64,000 bases of DNA. Origin: Candidatus Sulfotelmatobacter sp. GTDB taxonomy: Bacteria; Acidobacteriota; Terriglobia; Terriglobales; Acidobacteriaceae. Positions within the stretch are counted from its first letter, which is position 1. The number at the start of each line of letters is the position of its first letter. This document shows, one piece after another, positions 1-8,083 of the stretch. A model generated the notes under the pieces. The model was not told the DNA's origin. It ran no database searches and saw only the letters and a list, made by a program, of their open reading frames with translations. A program made the translations under genes and the position numbers. The stretch spans positions 124,001 through 188,000 of the forward strand of contig DASYBM010000017.1 in assembly GCA_036500765.1 (NCBI GenBank). The letters run 5' to 3'.

Positions 1-77
1 CTCAGCGAAAGAAAGCCGAGCGGCGCAAGCAGGGCCAGCACACCGGCCAGCCCGACGATTTGTAGCGCGCGTTTCAA
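1..77 (-). CDS. N-terminus of a secreted or membrane protein (partial)
   Basis: Only the first 25 or so codons are inside the window; the gene runs off the left edge. It opens with TTG at 77 behind a GAGGG ribosome-binding site, and reads MKRALQIVGLAGVLALLAPL, a basic start followed by a long hydrophobic stretch, so a signal peptide or membrane anchor. It is the next gene downstream of the anti-sigma factor on the same strand. In acidobacterial ECF/anti-sigma loci this place is often taken by another envelope protein, but nothing here identifies the product. Confidence 0.5.
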   Translation of the reverse strand, partial: MKRALQIVGLAGVLALLAPLGFLSL

Positions 78-117
78 AATTATTCCCTCAATTCTCGCTT
101 ACGTCGGCGAATGTTCT

Positions 118-269
118 GTAGCGCCGCCGTCCCGGCGGCTGTCCGGACGGGCGTCCTCGCCCGCCGCGTCGAATCTGTTCCAAAGCCTTTAAGATCTCAC
201 CCTTCCTTCTCGCTGTCCTGCAGCGAGGGCGTGACGCCCTCGCGACAGCCGCCGGGACGGCGGCGCTAC
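118..269. repeat. Perfect 26-bp inverted repeat of a GC-rich REP-like element
   Basis: The arms 118-143 and 244-269 are exact reverse complements. Each arm is itself palindromic (core CCGCCGtCCCGGCGG). The inner part 145-243 carries a second inverted pair built on gggcgtcctcgcccg and gagggcgtgacgccctcgcg. The right arm ends on the first base of the anti-sigma factor stop codon. Related copies lie at 1271-1296, 36481-36509 (inside a gene) and 54446-54467. Confidence 0.85.
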
Positions 270-1231
270 TAATCGATCTCCGGCAACTGCGCCAGCATGG
301 TCCGCGCCTGCGACTTGATGTACTGGCTGGAGTCTTTCGCCGCCAGCGCCATCAACACTCCGCGCACGCTGCCGTCGGCCTTCACGGGCTCGATCAGCCG
401 CAGCGCTTCAATGCGCACGCCCGAATTCGAATCGCTCACCAGCGCACGCAGCACAGCGTCGCGCACATTCGTATCGTTCTTCACGTAATTACCCAGCGCG
501 TCCAGCGACTTCAACCGCACCCCGGGATTGGTATCGTTCTGCAACGTAAACATCAGAGCTTCGCGCACCTGAAGGTCGCTGCTGCTCTTTGCCAGCAGAT
601 CGACGGAATCCACCCGCACGCCGGAGTTGTAGTTGTTGCGCGCCGCGTACAACAGCAACTGCTGGATCCTCTGATCGTTCAGCGATCCCTGCGCCTCCTG
701 CGGCGCGACGGTGTTGTACTTGATGCTGACCTGATCGGTGCCGGGGACAGGAGTGATGGAACTGATACTGGCGATGGAGGCGTCGGAGGGCGCGGTCTCG
801 GCGCTCCCGGTAGTCGAAATCTGGGGTACATTCGCTGGCCGTGATCCGTAGATCTTGTAGGTGGCACCGACTCCGCCCGCAAAGCCGAGAATCAAAATCG
901 CCGAAGCCAGAGCGGGCGAGAACTTCACTTGCCGCAGCCAGTTCATGGGATCAAATGCTAGCCGGCTGAAAAAGCTGCCCTGCTGAACCGTCTCCAATCC
1001 TTCTTGCAGCCGCATACGTGACGCCGCCAGCAGGTTCGGCGATGGATCGTTCAGCAATGGATCGGCCGCGCGATCCTGCGCCAGGAGCGCGTGAAAGGCT
1101 TGCTCCGCCTTCAGTTCCGCCGCGCAGTCGGCGCAGCGCTCCACATGCTGCTCCAGTTCATGGCGCGCGTCATCCGCAAGCTCGCCATAAACCTGCAACA
1201 CGATATTTTCTCGAACCCATTCACATTTCAT
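269..1231 (-). CDS. Zinc-finger anti-sigma factor with HEAT-like repeats
   Basis: A membrane-anchored regulator that would hold the ECF sigma factor encoded just upstream. Residues 1-45 form a zf-HC2 module with the H-x3-C-x2-C signature (HVERCADC). A single hydrophobic segment lies near residues 108-126 (SPALASAILILGFAGGVGAT). The outer half, from about residue 185, has repeated units such as GVRxxSVDLLAK, GVRLKSLDALG and GVRIEALRLIE that look like HEAT/PBS-lyase helical repeats, suggesting a protein-binding sensor domain. The sigma gene ends 110 nt upstream on the same strand. The family role of zf-HC2 proteins is well established; the sensing role of the repeats is inferred. Confidence 0.8.
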   Translation of the reverse strand: MKCEWVRENIVLQVYGELADDARHELEQHVERCADCAAELKAEQAFHALLAQDRAADPLLNDPSPNLLAASRMRLQEGLETVQQGSFFSRLAFDPMNWLRQVKFSPALASAILILGFAGGVGATYKIYGSRPANVPQISTTGSAETAPSDASIASISSITPVPGTDQVSIKYNTVAPQEAQGSLNDQRIQQLLLYAARNNYNSGVRVDSVDLLAKSSSDLQVREALMFTLQNDTNPGVRLKSLDALGNYVKNDTNVRDAVLRALVSDSNSGVRIEALRLIEPVKADGSVRGVLMALAAKDSSQYIKSQARTMLAQLPEID

Positions 1232-1341
1232 AAGCTCACCCTAATCAGTTCCTGCCACGACCACGAACCATATGGCGACAGCCGCCTCGGCTGTCCGGCG
1301 AAGGCGAAGCCAAGCCGCCCCGTTCCACAGCCACGCCACAC

Positions 1342-1965
1342 TCATCTCATATCCGCCAGCGCCCCGCGCAACTTCTGCGTGGCCCGAAACAGCGTATTCT
1401 TCGCCGTCTCTTCCGTCGTCTGCAAAATCTCGCCCACAGTTCGCAGCTTCAGTCCGTGATAATGCTTCAACTCAAACACCATGCGCTCGCGGGGAGTTAA
1501 CTTCTCCAGCGCTCCCGCGATGCGCGCTCCCAACTGCCGCCGAAGCAAGTCACGCTCCGGATTCGCTCCCGACCGCCCATCCGGCACCTGATCGAGCAGG
1601 TCATACTCGCCGCCGTCTGCGCCCTTCGCGACCGGAGCGTCCTCTTTGCGCACGTTTTTCTTGCGCAAATGATCGAGACACAAGTTGGTCACGATCCGGT
1701 AAATCCAGGTGTAGAAGGAGCACTCGAACCGGAAACTTCCAATATTCTTGTAAGCCTTGAGGAAGGCGTCCTGATAGACGTCCTGCGCGTCCTGCTCGGT
1801 GCCGGTAAGATGCAACGCCAGCCGCAACACCGCCTGATCGTAGTGGCGCACCAGTTCCTCGAAGGCGGCGCGGTTTCCGCGCTGGGCCTCCCGGATCAGC
1901 ATCGTGTCGTCGATGCGCCGTTCTTGAGCTTGGCGATCCAAAGCTTGGCGAGCTAACGCAGCCAT
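1342..1965 (-). CDS. ECF RNA polymerase sigma factor (SigE/RpoE-like)
   Basis: Sigma-70 region 2 is seen as FEELVRHYDQAVLRLALHLT followed by DAQDVYQDAFLKAYKNI, and region 4 as LTPRERMVFELKHYHGLKLR with a helix-turn-helix ending in ETAKNTLFRATQKLR. The total of 207 residues suits the ECF class. The frame stays open upstream to 2121, but the extra 52 residues (rich in H, S, N, R) resemble no family member, so the ATG at 1965 was preferred; an ATG at 1902 is also possible. It is followed by its likely anti-sigma factor. The target regulon cannot be read from the window. Confidence 0.88.
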   Translation of the reverse strand: MAALARQALDRQAQERRIDDTMLIREAQRGNRAAFEELVRHYDQAVLRLALHLTGTEQDAQDVYQDAFLKAYKNIGSFRFECSFYTWIYRIVTNLCLDHLRKKNVRKEDAPVAKGADGGEYDLLDQVPDGRSGANPERDLLRRQLGARIAGALEKLTPRERMVFELKHYHGLKLRTVGEILQTTEETAKNTLFRATQKLRGALADMR

Positions 1966-2121
1966 GCGGCCCCGCCCGGGGTCCTGATTTTCCCGAGTCT
2001 CGTTCTCGTTCGAATGGCTACCGCTGACTCTCTCCACTCTCTCACTCTTCGCAGTGAAGTGGCCTATCGAGTGGGCCCGTCCGCCAACCGCAAGTGGTAA
2101 TGCCCATACCCCTGCCGGCAT

Positions 2122-2370
2122 GTGTTGTCGTGTCCTCTACTGCCCGGTATTTGCCGTATCCGGGCGTGCACAGGAATAGACGGCGAATCAGCGCAACCGT
2201 GAGCAGAAATTATAGGCTGCCGGGGGATTTTTGGGGGAGCTAGATGATTCAGGGGCAGGGATTTAGGAGGAGACAGAACAGAGCCGAACAGCCGCTCGTC
2301 GCAGTTTGGCAAGAGAGATGCCCTGACGCTGAGGCAATACCAGTAACATTCTGCAATAATTGTTGCCCAG
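2122..2370. other. Divergent intergenic region between the sigma factor and SIR2 gene
   Basis: No convincing gene. It contains the SIR2 gene promoter side: GCAATAAT lies at 2353-2360, ten bases before the ATG at 2371, with no Shine-Dalgarno sequence, so it may be another near-leaderless start. The region is less GC-rich than its surroundings. Confidence 0.4.
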
Positions 2371-3468
2371 ATGAGCAAGCTTGTTTTCATCATGGGCGCG
2401 GGTTGCTCGGTTGCTGCCGGCGCGCCGACGATGCCAAAGTTCCTGGATGTGGCGGAGTCTATTGGCAGGAGTAAAAAGCTCTTCGAGGGCGATCAAGAGA
2501 AGTTCGACTTGGTGTTTAAGGCCTACGACTGCCTACAGTCAATCTATTCGAAATCGTCCGAGATTGATCTTCTGAACATAGAGTCCCTGTTCGCAGCCTT
2601 CGAAATGGCGGAAACGACGGGAGCTCTTCGGGGATTGGCGAAGCCTAACTCCGCATCGCAGTTGGTACCCGCTCTTACGAGAACTATTGTGCGCACGATC
2701 GAGCTTTCAGTGAAGTTTCCCAGTAAAGGCGCACCGGTACCTTATGATCGATTCTGCAACTGGTGCAAGTCGAGGGCAGAGGACATTAGTATCCTCACGT
2801 TCAATTACGACCTGTGTCTCGACTGGGCGCTTCATCTGGGCGGACTCCGACCGAATTATCGACTGCCCAACGATCATCCTGAAGATCGAGGCTCAATCGA
2901 CCTACTGAAGCTGCACGGAAGCCTCAATTGGGGATTCTGCGAACAGTGCGGCATCGTGGCGAAACGCCTTCATGCTCTCTCGCAGTTAGAGCTCGGCAGG
3001 GTGCTCAAGTTGGTCGGTCCTGACGATTTCAGGTTGGCGATCACTGACGCAATAGCACACCAAACATGCAGCAGGTGCTCGAAGAGCTTTCATGAGCAAC
3101 CAGTGATTGTGCCGCCGACCTGGAACAAGGGCGGTTTTAGTTCAGCGTCGATGAGAACCGTCTGGGCGCGGGCAGCAGAGCATCTAGCAGAAGCCGAGCA
3201 CATCGTCATCATCGGCTATTCAGTGCCGCCGACCGACCAGTTCTTCCATTACCTCTACGCCTTGGGAACAATGAGCGGGACCCGGGTAAAGAAAATCGTT
3301 GTGTACAACCCCGATGAGTCAATCGAAGGTCGTTACCGGCGGTTGCTTGGGCCAACCGCCATTAGTCGATTTAAGTTCATCTCAGGGCGGGACCCAATCA
3401 GCGGCTCTGAACTCGGCAGGTTCGAGAACGCCATCCAGAGGTTCGGGCGAGATCTCGAGAACTGGTGA
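2371..3468 (+). CDS. SIR2-like domain protein (stand-alone)
   Basis: NAD-binding sirtuin fold. Visible motifs in order: GAGCS at residues 9-13 (nucleotide loop), TFNYD near 143-147, KLHGSLNW near 180-187 with the catalytic-type His, a CxxC at about 190/193 and a second CxxC at about 233/236 (zinc pair), IVPPTWNK, and a C-terminal IIGYSVPPTDQF typical of SIR2_2-type proteins. At 365 residues it is longer than CobB-type deacetylases and belongs with the SIR2-like proteins whose members include NAD-degrading phage-defence enzymes. It stands alone between the sigma factor and the end of rplI (11 nt apart, convergent). Base composition is visibly less GC-rich than its neighbours, hinting at acquisition. 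Substrate and role are unknown. Confidence 0.8.
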   Translation: MSKLVFIMGAGCSVAAGAPTMPKFLDVAESIGRSKKLFEGDQEKFDLVFKAYDCLQSIYSKSSEIDLLNIESLFAAFEMAETTGALRGLAKPNSASQLVPALTRTIVRTIELSVKFPSKGAPVPYDRFCNWCKSRAEDISILTFNYDLCLDWALHLGGLRPNYRLPNDHPEDRGSIDLLKLHGSLNWGFCEQCGIVAKRLHALSQLELGRVLKLVGPDDFRLAITDAIAHQTCSRCSKSFHEQPVIVPPTWNKGGFSSASMRTVWARAAEHLAEAEHIVIIGYSVPPTDQFFHYLYALGTMSGTRVKKIVVYNPDESIEGRYRRLLGPTAISRFKFISGRDPISGSELGRFENAIQRFGRDLENW

Positions 3469-3478
3469 ACGAGCTCCC

Positions 3479-3934
3479 TTACTCTACCACCGCTTCCTTC
3501 TCGATCACCACTTTCAAGTGCGCCGTCACGTCCTTGTGCAGCTTGACTGGGACGGTGAACTCGCCCACGGTTTTCAGCGGCTCGTGCAGCTGGATCTTGC
3601 GGCGATCGATGTCCAGGCCTTTCTTGGTCAGCGCCTCGGCTACGTCGCTTGACGTCACCGACCCAAAGAGCTGATCGTGCTCGCCCGAGCGCCGCGTGAA
3701 CGTCACCGACACGCCGTCGAACTGCTTGGCCAGTTCCTCGGCCTGGGTCTTTTCTTTGGCGGAGCGCCGCACCGCCGCTGCTTTCATCTGCGTGATGACG
3801 GCTTTGTTGCCCGCGTCGGCGACAATGGCCAGCTTGCGGGGAAGGAGATAATTCCGTCCATAGCCTTCCGCGACCTTGACCACGTCGCCGCGCGACCCTA
3901 GCTTCGCTACATCTTCCTTCAGAATGACTTCCAT
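3479..3934 (-). CDS. rplI: 50S ribosomal protein bL9
   Basis: A ribosomal large-subunit protein of the usual length (151 aa). The N-terminal domain MEVILKEDVAKLG, the GYGRNYLLPRKLA signature, the long charged linker helix (KEKTQAEELAKQFDG) and the C-terminal RNA-binding domain ending KLHKDVTAHLKVVIEKE are all present. The ATG at 3934 matches the family N-terminus; an in-frame ATG 14 codons earlier lies in spacer sequence. It is the last gene of the rpsF-rpsR-rplI group, separated from rpsR by an inverted pair of CACGGAT-type repeats. Confidence 0.97.
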   Translation of the reverse strand: MEVILKEDVAKLGSRGDVVKVAEGYGRNYLLPRKLAIVADAGNKAVITQMKAAAVRRSAKEKTQAEELAKQFDGVSVTFTRRSGEHDQLFGSVTSSDVAEALTKKGLDIDRRKIQLHEPLKTVGEFTVPVKLHKDVTAHLKVVIEKEAVVE

Positions 3935-3970
3935 GAGATGACTCCAGTATTTCAATCTCAAAATCTTTTT

Positions 3971-4062
3971 CGCCACGGATTCGCGCGGATCAAAACGGAT
4001 AGACCTTCGAAACGCTAAATCTCAAGAATTCAGATCCGTGAATATCCATGCAAATCCGTGGC
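3971..4062. repeat. CACGGAT 10-nt-period repeat, inverted pair
   Basis: Three units lie at 3971-4000 (cgccacggat, tcgcgcggat, caaaacggat) and an inverted set of three at 4033-4062 (gatccgtg, atatccatg, aaatccgtgg). The period is exactly 10 nt. The two halves could pair as a long stem in the rpsR-rplI mRNA. The element lies 9 nt past the rpsR stop codon. Confidence 0.85.
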
Positions 4063-4069
4063 CCAGGTT

Positions 4070-4453
4070 CTATGACGCTCGCCCCGCAAACGGCAGCAGC
4101 GCGATGTTGCGCGCCATCTTGATGGCTGCCGACAGGCGATGTTGATGCGGCGCGCAAACGCCGGTCAAACGCCGGGGCACGATCTTGCCGCTCTCGGCGA
4201 CGAACTGGCCGAGCATGCGGTAATCCTTGTAGTTGATGTCTTCGATTTTTTCGACGCAGAATTTGCAAACTTTCTTGCGCCGGAAAAATTTGCGTCCGCC
4301 CCCGCCTTCGCGTGGAGGCCCGCCGGGGCCGCGTCCGCCGCCGCCAAATCGCGGGCGATCGCCACCAGGACGATCCCCTCCCGGACGATCGCCGCCCGAA
4401 CGCGGCCTCTCACTCGGTGCCGATGGTGCTGCTGTTGTCGTTTCGTCAGCCAT
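4070..4453 (-). CDS. rpsR: 30S ribosomal protein bS18 with Gly/Asp/Arg/Pro-rich extension
   Basis: The last 75 or so residues are a normal bS18: [45 protein letters not shown]. Cysteines of the C+ form (KVCKFC and GVCAPHQ) suggest zinc binding. The protein is 127 aa, longer than the usual 75-90, because of an N-terminal tail with three tandem GGDRP units followed by [19 protein letters not shown]. The tail is coded by 15-nt repeats and looks disordered and RNA-binding. The ATG at 4453 was chosen over an upstream one that lies in repeat sequence. Confidence 0.96.
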   Translation of the reverse strand: MADETTTAAPSAPSERPRSGGDRPGGDRPGGDRPRFGGGGRGPGGPPREGGGGRKFFRRKKVCKFCVEKIEDINYKDYRMLGQFVAESGKIVPRRLTGVCAPHQHRLSAAIKMARNIALLPFAGRAS

Positions 4454-4564
4454 AATTCTCCATTCAGTGGCCAGTTTGATCAGTGGGTAGTGGCCAGTTA
4501 ACAATCTGTCGTATGTGGATGGTGGGTCGGCTGGCCACTAATCACTGGCCACTGACCACTTTCT
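4454..4564. repeat. Degenerate GGCCACT/AGTGGCC word repeats between rpsF and rpsR
   Basis: The spacer is built from variants of the words cagtggccag, agtggccagt, ggctggccact, cactggccactgaccact. The same word family recurs at 57598-57650, downstream of lpxI's start. It has no coding potential. Confidence 0.7.
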
Positions 4565-4987
4565 CTACGCCGTCGCCGGAGCTTCTGCCACCGGAGTCGC
4601 CGCAGGCTCCGATGCCGCTGCTGCCGGGGCTGCCGGCTGCGCGCTGACTTTCTTGCGCGCGTCGCGCAGTTGCTTGATTTTGTCGAGCCGCTTCTGCTCC
4701 TCATCAATACGTACGGTCAGGAACTTGATGACCGGCTCGGTCACGCGCAGACGCCGCTCCAGTTCGTGCATCACCGCGCCTCCGCCTTCCACGACCATCA
4801 GCACATAGATGCCTTCGTGGAAGCGCCGCACCGTGTAGGCGAGACGGCGCTTGCCCATCTTCTCGACCTTTTGCACGTTTCCGCCCGAAGTCGGCACAAC
4901 CGCCGACAAAGTCGAGATCAGTTTGTCCAGATCTTCGTCCGTCATATCCGGGCGAACGATAAACATCAGCTCATAAATACGATTCAT
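4565..4987 (-). CDS. rpsF: 30S ribosomal protein bS6
   Basis: bS6 partners bS18 on the small subunit platform. The start MNRIYELMFIVRPDMTDEDL, the central KMGKRRLAYTVRRFHEGIYV and RVTEPVIKFLTVRIDEE are typical. The last 25 or so residues form an Ala/Pro-rich tail (SAQPAAPAAAASEPAATP) that many long bS6 proteins carry. The ATG at 4987 gives the family N-terminus; an ATG eight codons upstream sits in a spacer. It heads the rpsF-rpsR-rplI group. Confidence 0.97.
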   Translation of the reverse strand: MNRIYELMFIVRPDMTDEDLDKLISTLSAVVPTSGGNVQKVEKMGKRRLAYTVRRFHEGIYVLMVVEGGGAVMHELERRLRVTEPVIKFLTVRIDEEQKRLDKIKQLRDARKKVSAQPAAPAAAASEPAATPVAEAPATA

Positions 4988-5006
4988 GCTTTTCTCCAAG
5001 TCCTTG

Positions 5007-5076
5007 GCCACCGATTCGCGCGGATCGTCACGGATAAATCAATTAGTCGTTCTTGATCCGTGTCGATCCGTGGCTA
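5007..5076. repeat. CACGGAT-type repeat, inverted pair abutting the pth stop codon
   Basis: The left half is 5007-5035 (gccaccgattcgcgcggatc then gtcacggat) and the right half 5055-5076 (gatccgtgtcgatccgtggc). On the minus strand the pth stop TAG (5074-5076) is directly followed by CCACGGATCG, so the gene ends exactly where the repeat begins. Confidence 0.85.
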
Positions 5077-5673
5077 ATCTTTTTCGTCTTCCGGCTTTCT
5101 GTTAAAGCGATTCATCGCCGCCGCCGGACCCTGTTTCAAAATCGTTTTCACCGCTTCTTCCGCAGTGTCGAGAACTCCATCTACAATCTTCAAATCTGCC
5201 TTGCGCATTGGCGATAGCAGGTAACCCTGACCATCGCTTATGTTGTGTTCCGGCGCTACGCCGATCCGGATGCGCAAAAAATCTTTCGTGCCCAGCGCCC
5301 CGATTATCGACTCGATTCCGTTGTGTCCCGCCGAACTTCGCCGTGTATGAATGCGCAGCGTGCCCAGCGGAAAATCCAGTTCGTCCTGAATCACAATCAG
5401 GTCCGACTCCGGGTTCGCCTCATACTCCTCGATCAATCCCCGCACCGAGACTCCACTCAGGTTCATGAACGTCTCAGGCTTGACCAAAAGCACTGACTCA
5501 TCAACACCGTTTAAACCCGGCATGAGGGCGCGCGCCGTCAGCGCCCGGCACCGCCGGTTTCTCACTTCCACTCCCAGGTTGCCCGCGATTCGATCAATCG
5601 CCAGAAAGCCCAGGTTATGCGGCGTGAACTGGTACTCGATGCCAGGATTGCCGAGACCAACGATCAGTTTCAC
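5074..5673 (-). CDS. pth: Peptidyl-tRNA hydrolase
   Basis: Releases tRNA from stalled peptidyl-tRNA in the cytoplasm. The N-terminal GLGNPG (Asn9), FTPHNLGF with the catalytic His19, KPETFMNLSG, and QDELDFPLGTLR with the catalytic Asp are all visible, followed by SSAGHNGIESII and RIRIGVA. Length 199 aa fits the family. It sits between rplY and rpsF, a common order in bacteria. Its stop codon forms the boundary of a CACGGAT-type repeat. Confidence 0.97.
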   Translation of the reverse strand: MKLIVGLGNPGIEYQFTPHNLGFLAIDRIAGNLGVEVRNRRCRALTARALMPGLNGVDESVLLVKPETFMNLSGVSVRGLIEEYEANPESDLIVIQDELDFPLGTLRIHTRRSSAGHNGIESIIGALGTKDFLRIRIGVAPEHNISDGQGYLLSPMRKADLKIVDGVLDTAEEAVKTILKQGPAAAMNRFNRKPEDEKD

Positions 5674-5750
5674 GCCAGATTAATTTCCTCCGCCCGCATG
5701 CCGGGCTTCGCCCGGCAGGACGGGCGAGGGCGCCCGTCCCTCCACAAGCG
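5674..5750. repeat. REP-like GC-rich hairpin between rplY and pth
   Basis: The spacer holds gccgggcttcgcccggc (5700-5716), a perfect small hairpin, followed by ggacgggcgagggcgcccgt, another imperfect palindrome. The gggcgaagcccg-type element recurs inside ispE at 8527-8541. Confidence 0.65.
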
Positions 5751-6494
5751 TCACTTCTTCTCTTTCTTCTCGGCCTTTTTCTCACCCTTCTCGGCCGGAG
5801 CAGCCTCGCCGCCTTCCTCGGTCTCCTGCTTGCCCTTCTTGATAACCTCGGGCTCGCTCGGAGCAGCCGCTTCCGCCGCTGCCGCGTCCGGAGTGGCCAC
5901 AACCTCTTCCTTCACCGAGGTCACGTGCGCCACGGGCTGATTCTCATCTGTGATGAACTTGATCTTGTCCGAGTGCGGCAACTCCGAGACGCGCAGCACC
6001 TTGCCAAACGTAAGCTGGCTGACGTCGGCATCGATGTGGCTGGGAATATCTCCCGGCAAGCACTCGATCTCGACTTCGCGCAGCATCTGTTCCATGATGC
6101 CGCCCTCCTGCTTCACGCCGGCGGCTTCGCCAATCAGGAAGATCGGCACGCTGACGGTCAGCACCTTGTCGAGCGCGATGCGCTTCAGGTCGATGTGCAG
6201 CAGCGTGCCCTTGATGGGTTCGTACTGCCAGTCGACGATCATTGCCTTGCTATTCTCGGCCTTGGTGCTCTCGCCGCCACTCAAGGCAAGATCGAAAATC
6301 GTGTTGTGGCCGGTATCCGAGTGAAGAATGCGCAGGACATGCCGCGGATCCACGCTGATGGAGACTGAATCCTTGCCCGCTCCATACACGACCGCCGGAA
6401 TCTTTCCGTCCTTCCGCACGCGCCGGGCATGGTTTTTCGTGCCCGCTTCCCGCGGTTGCGCTTCCAGTGTGCTCTGTTCCAATGTGCTCGCCAT
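5751..6494 (-). CDS. rplY: 50S ribosomal protein bL25 (Ctc form)
   Basis: 5S rRNA-binding protein of the long CTC type, with the general-stress-protein C-terminal domain. Seen: NHARRVRKDGKIPAVVYGAG at the start, DPRHVLRILHS, VDWQYEPIKGTLLHIDLKRI, then the second domain PIFLIGEAAGVKQEGGIMEQ and VEIECLPGDIPSHIDADVS. A Glu/Lys/Ala-rich tail ends in KKAEKKEKK. It lies between prs and pth, the arrangement found in many bacteria. Confidence 0.96.
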   Translation of the reverse strand: MASTLEQSTLEAQPREAGTKNHARRVRKDGKIPAVVYGAGKDSVSISVDPRHVLRILHSDTGHNTIFDLALSGGESTKAENSKAMIVDWQYEPIKGTLLHIDLKRIALDKVLTVSVPIFLIGEAAGVKQEGGIMEQMLREVEIECLPGDIPSHIDADVSQLTFGKVLRVSELPHSDKIKFITDENQPVAHVTSVKEEVVATPDAAAAEAAAPSEPEVIKKGKQETEEGGEAAPAEKGEKKAEKKEKK

Positions 6495-6603
6495 AAGTTC
6501 AATTCCCTTTACCGTGTTGTCATTCCGACCGGAGCCGGAGCATAGCGACGGCGCAGTAGAGGAACCTGCTTCTTTCCGGCGCCTGCAATAAGTTGTTATC
6601 CCA

Positions 6604-7659
6604 CTAAGTAAACAGCTTACTCACCGAAGTCTCTTCGTGATTGGCCTGAATCGCGCGACCAATCAATCCCGCAATCGAGAGGACCGAAATCTTTCCTCCC
6701 TTTTCCGTTCGTGCCGTACCCGCTTCCGCGCTGAGCGGAATCGTATTGGTGACCACCACTTCCTTAATCACCGAATTGCGAATGTTCTCCACCGCCGGAC
6801 CGGAAAGCACCGCATGGGACGCACATGCGTAAACCTCGGTCGCCCCGTTTTCCACCAGCGCCGCCGCGGTCTTGACCAGCGTTCCCGCCGTATCGATCAA
6901 ATCGTCAATGATCAGGCAAGTCCGGCCGTTCACATCGCCGATCACGTGCATCACTTCCGCCACATTCATCTCGACACGCCGTTTGTCGACGATGGCCAGG
7001 GCCGCATCTACTTTCTTGGCGAAAAAGCGCGCCCGCTCCACGCCGCCCGCATCCGGCGAAACCACGGTCAAGTTCGGCAACGCCAGCTTGCGGAAGTGAT
7101 CGACCAGCACCGGCGACGCGAACAGATGATCCACCGGAATGTTAAAAAATCCCTGCAACTGGGGCGTATGCAAATCCACAATCAACGCCCGATGCGCGCC
7201 CGCCGTGGTCAGCAGATCGGCCACCAGCTTCGACGAGATCGGACTGCGCGGCTTGTCCTTGCGATCCTGCCGCGCATAACCAAAGTACGGAATCACCGCC
7301 GTAATGCGCCGCGCCGACGCGCGCTTAAGCGCATCGATCATCAACAGCAGCTCCATCAGGTGTTCGTCCACCGGCCGGCAGGTCGGCTGGATCACGAACA
7401 CATCGCCGCCGCGCACGTTCTCCTGAATCTGGACGTAACACTCGCCGTCGCGGAAGCGAATCACCTGCGCCTGGCCGCGCTGCATCCCGAGAAAGTTGCA
7501 GACTTCGTCGGCCAACGGCTCATTCGCCGTACCGCTGAAAATCTTGAACTTCTCATCCATCCGCGGACGCGGCCGGCGCTCCGTCTTCTCGTCCGTCACC
7601 GGTGGATTCTTTTTTTCAACCTTCTCCGTCTTATCGGGCGGCGTGACTAAAGTAGCCAT
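6604..7659 (-). CDS. prs: Ribose-phosphate pyrophosphokinase
   Basis: Makes PRPP from ribose 5-phosphate and ATP for purine, pyrimidine, histidine and tryptophan synthesis. Seen: KIFSGTANEPLADEVCNFLG, FVIQPTCRPVDEHLMELLLM, the flexible-loop region PYFGYARQDRKDKPRSPISS, VDLHTPQLQGFF and the PRPP-binding CLIIDDLIDTAGTL. From residue 34 (MDEKFKIFSG) the length is the usual 318; the 33-residue leader is Lys/Glu/Pro-rich and unlike other family members. The outer ATG has AGGAG 13 nt upstream, the inner ATG has no ribosome-binding site, so the outer start is given with some doubt. It follows tRNA-Gln and ispE. Confidence 0.95.
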   Translation of the reverse strand: MATLVTPPDKTEKVEKKNPPVTDEKTERRPRPRMDEKFKIFSGTANEPLADEVCNFLGMQRGQAQVIRFRDGECYVQIQENVRGGDVFVIQPTCRPVDEHLMELLLMIDALKRASARRITAVIPYFGYARQDRKDKPRSPISSKLVADLLTTAGAHRALIVDLHTPQLQGFFNIPVDHLFASPVLVDHFRKLALPNLTVVSPDAGGVERARFFAKKVDAALAIVDKRRVEMNVAEVMHVIGDVNGRTCLIIDDLIDTAGTLVKTAAALVENGATEVYACASHAVLSGPAVENIRNSVIKEVVVTNTIPLSAEAGTARTEKGGKISVLSIAGLIGRAIQANHEETSVSKLFT

Positions 7660-7760
7660 GGTTAGTTCCGGGCTCCTGGCTGCTAGCTCTTGGCTTGAAC
7701 CTTAGGCGCCGAAGCTCGGTTTGAGCTAAGAGCCAAAAGCTAACGGCCAAAAGCGCTTTT
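7660..7760. repeat. Degenerate gctaa-ggccaaa word repeats
   Basis: The spacer between tRNA-Gln and prs repeats words such as ctggctgctagctcttggct, gagctaagagccaaaagct and aacggccaaaag. A related cluster built on ggctaacgataag lies at 32655-32698. Confidence 0.6.
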
Positions 7761-7762
7761 CT

Positions 7763-7836
7763 TGGCTGGGCCGCTAGGATTCGAACCTAGACAAAGTGCT
7801 CCAAAGGCACTTGACCTACCATTAGTCGACGGCCCA
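7763..7836 (-). tRNA. tRNA-Gln (anticodon TTG)
   Basis: The reverse strand folds as a full cloverleaf: acceptor TGGGCCG with CGGCCCA, anticodon stem AGTGC/GCACT enclosing the loop CTTTGGA (anticodon TTG), T-arm CTAGG-TTCGAAT-CCTAG, discriminator G and an encoded CCA. It lies between ispE and prs. Confidence 0.95.
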
Positions 7837-8083
7837 GTAGACAATTGTCGATTGTTGATCGAACCCCAGCCGGGGGTCGCCTTAATTGTCAATCATCAAT
7901 CAAAAATCAACAATCAAAAACTCTCACCGACTCAACGAAGCCGCCACAACTCATGCGGCGACGGCCGCCCTCGACCGTCCAATCGAAAGCCTGCCCTGAG
8001 CGAAGCCGAAGGGGCGAAGCCGAGCGCCCCCAGGAAACTGTTCCTACCCCTGAACGCTTCCGCTCTCGAGCCATCCCACGCCC
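7837..8083. repeat. Intergenic block of two dispersed repeat families
   Basis: No gene seen. 7842-7920 is AT-rich word repeat (gtcgattgttgatcgaac, caatcatcaatcaaaaatca, acaatcaaaa). 7989-8014 is the widespread element agcctgccctgagcgaagcc that also occurs at 11738-11763, 18657-18681, 28518-28543 and, inside a gene, 36453-36478. Confidence 0.7.

Noticed and set aside
2371..3468. Calling the SIR2 gene a CobB deacetylase
   Set aside because: It is longer and ends with the SIR2-like pattern of stand-alone proteins; CobB-specific features cannot be confirmed.
6637..7650. 337-residue plus-strand frame opposite prs
   Set aside because: Shadow of prs; rich in Arg/His with no family.
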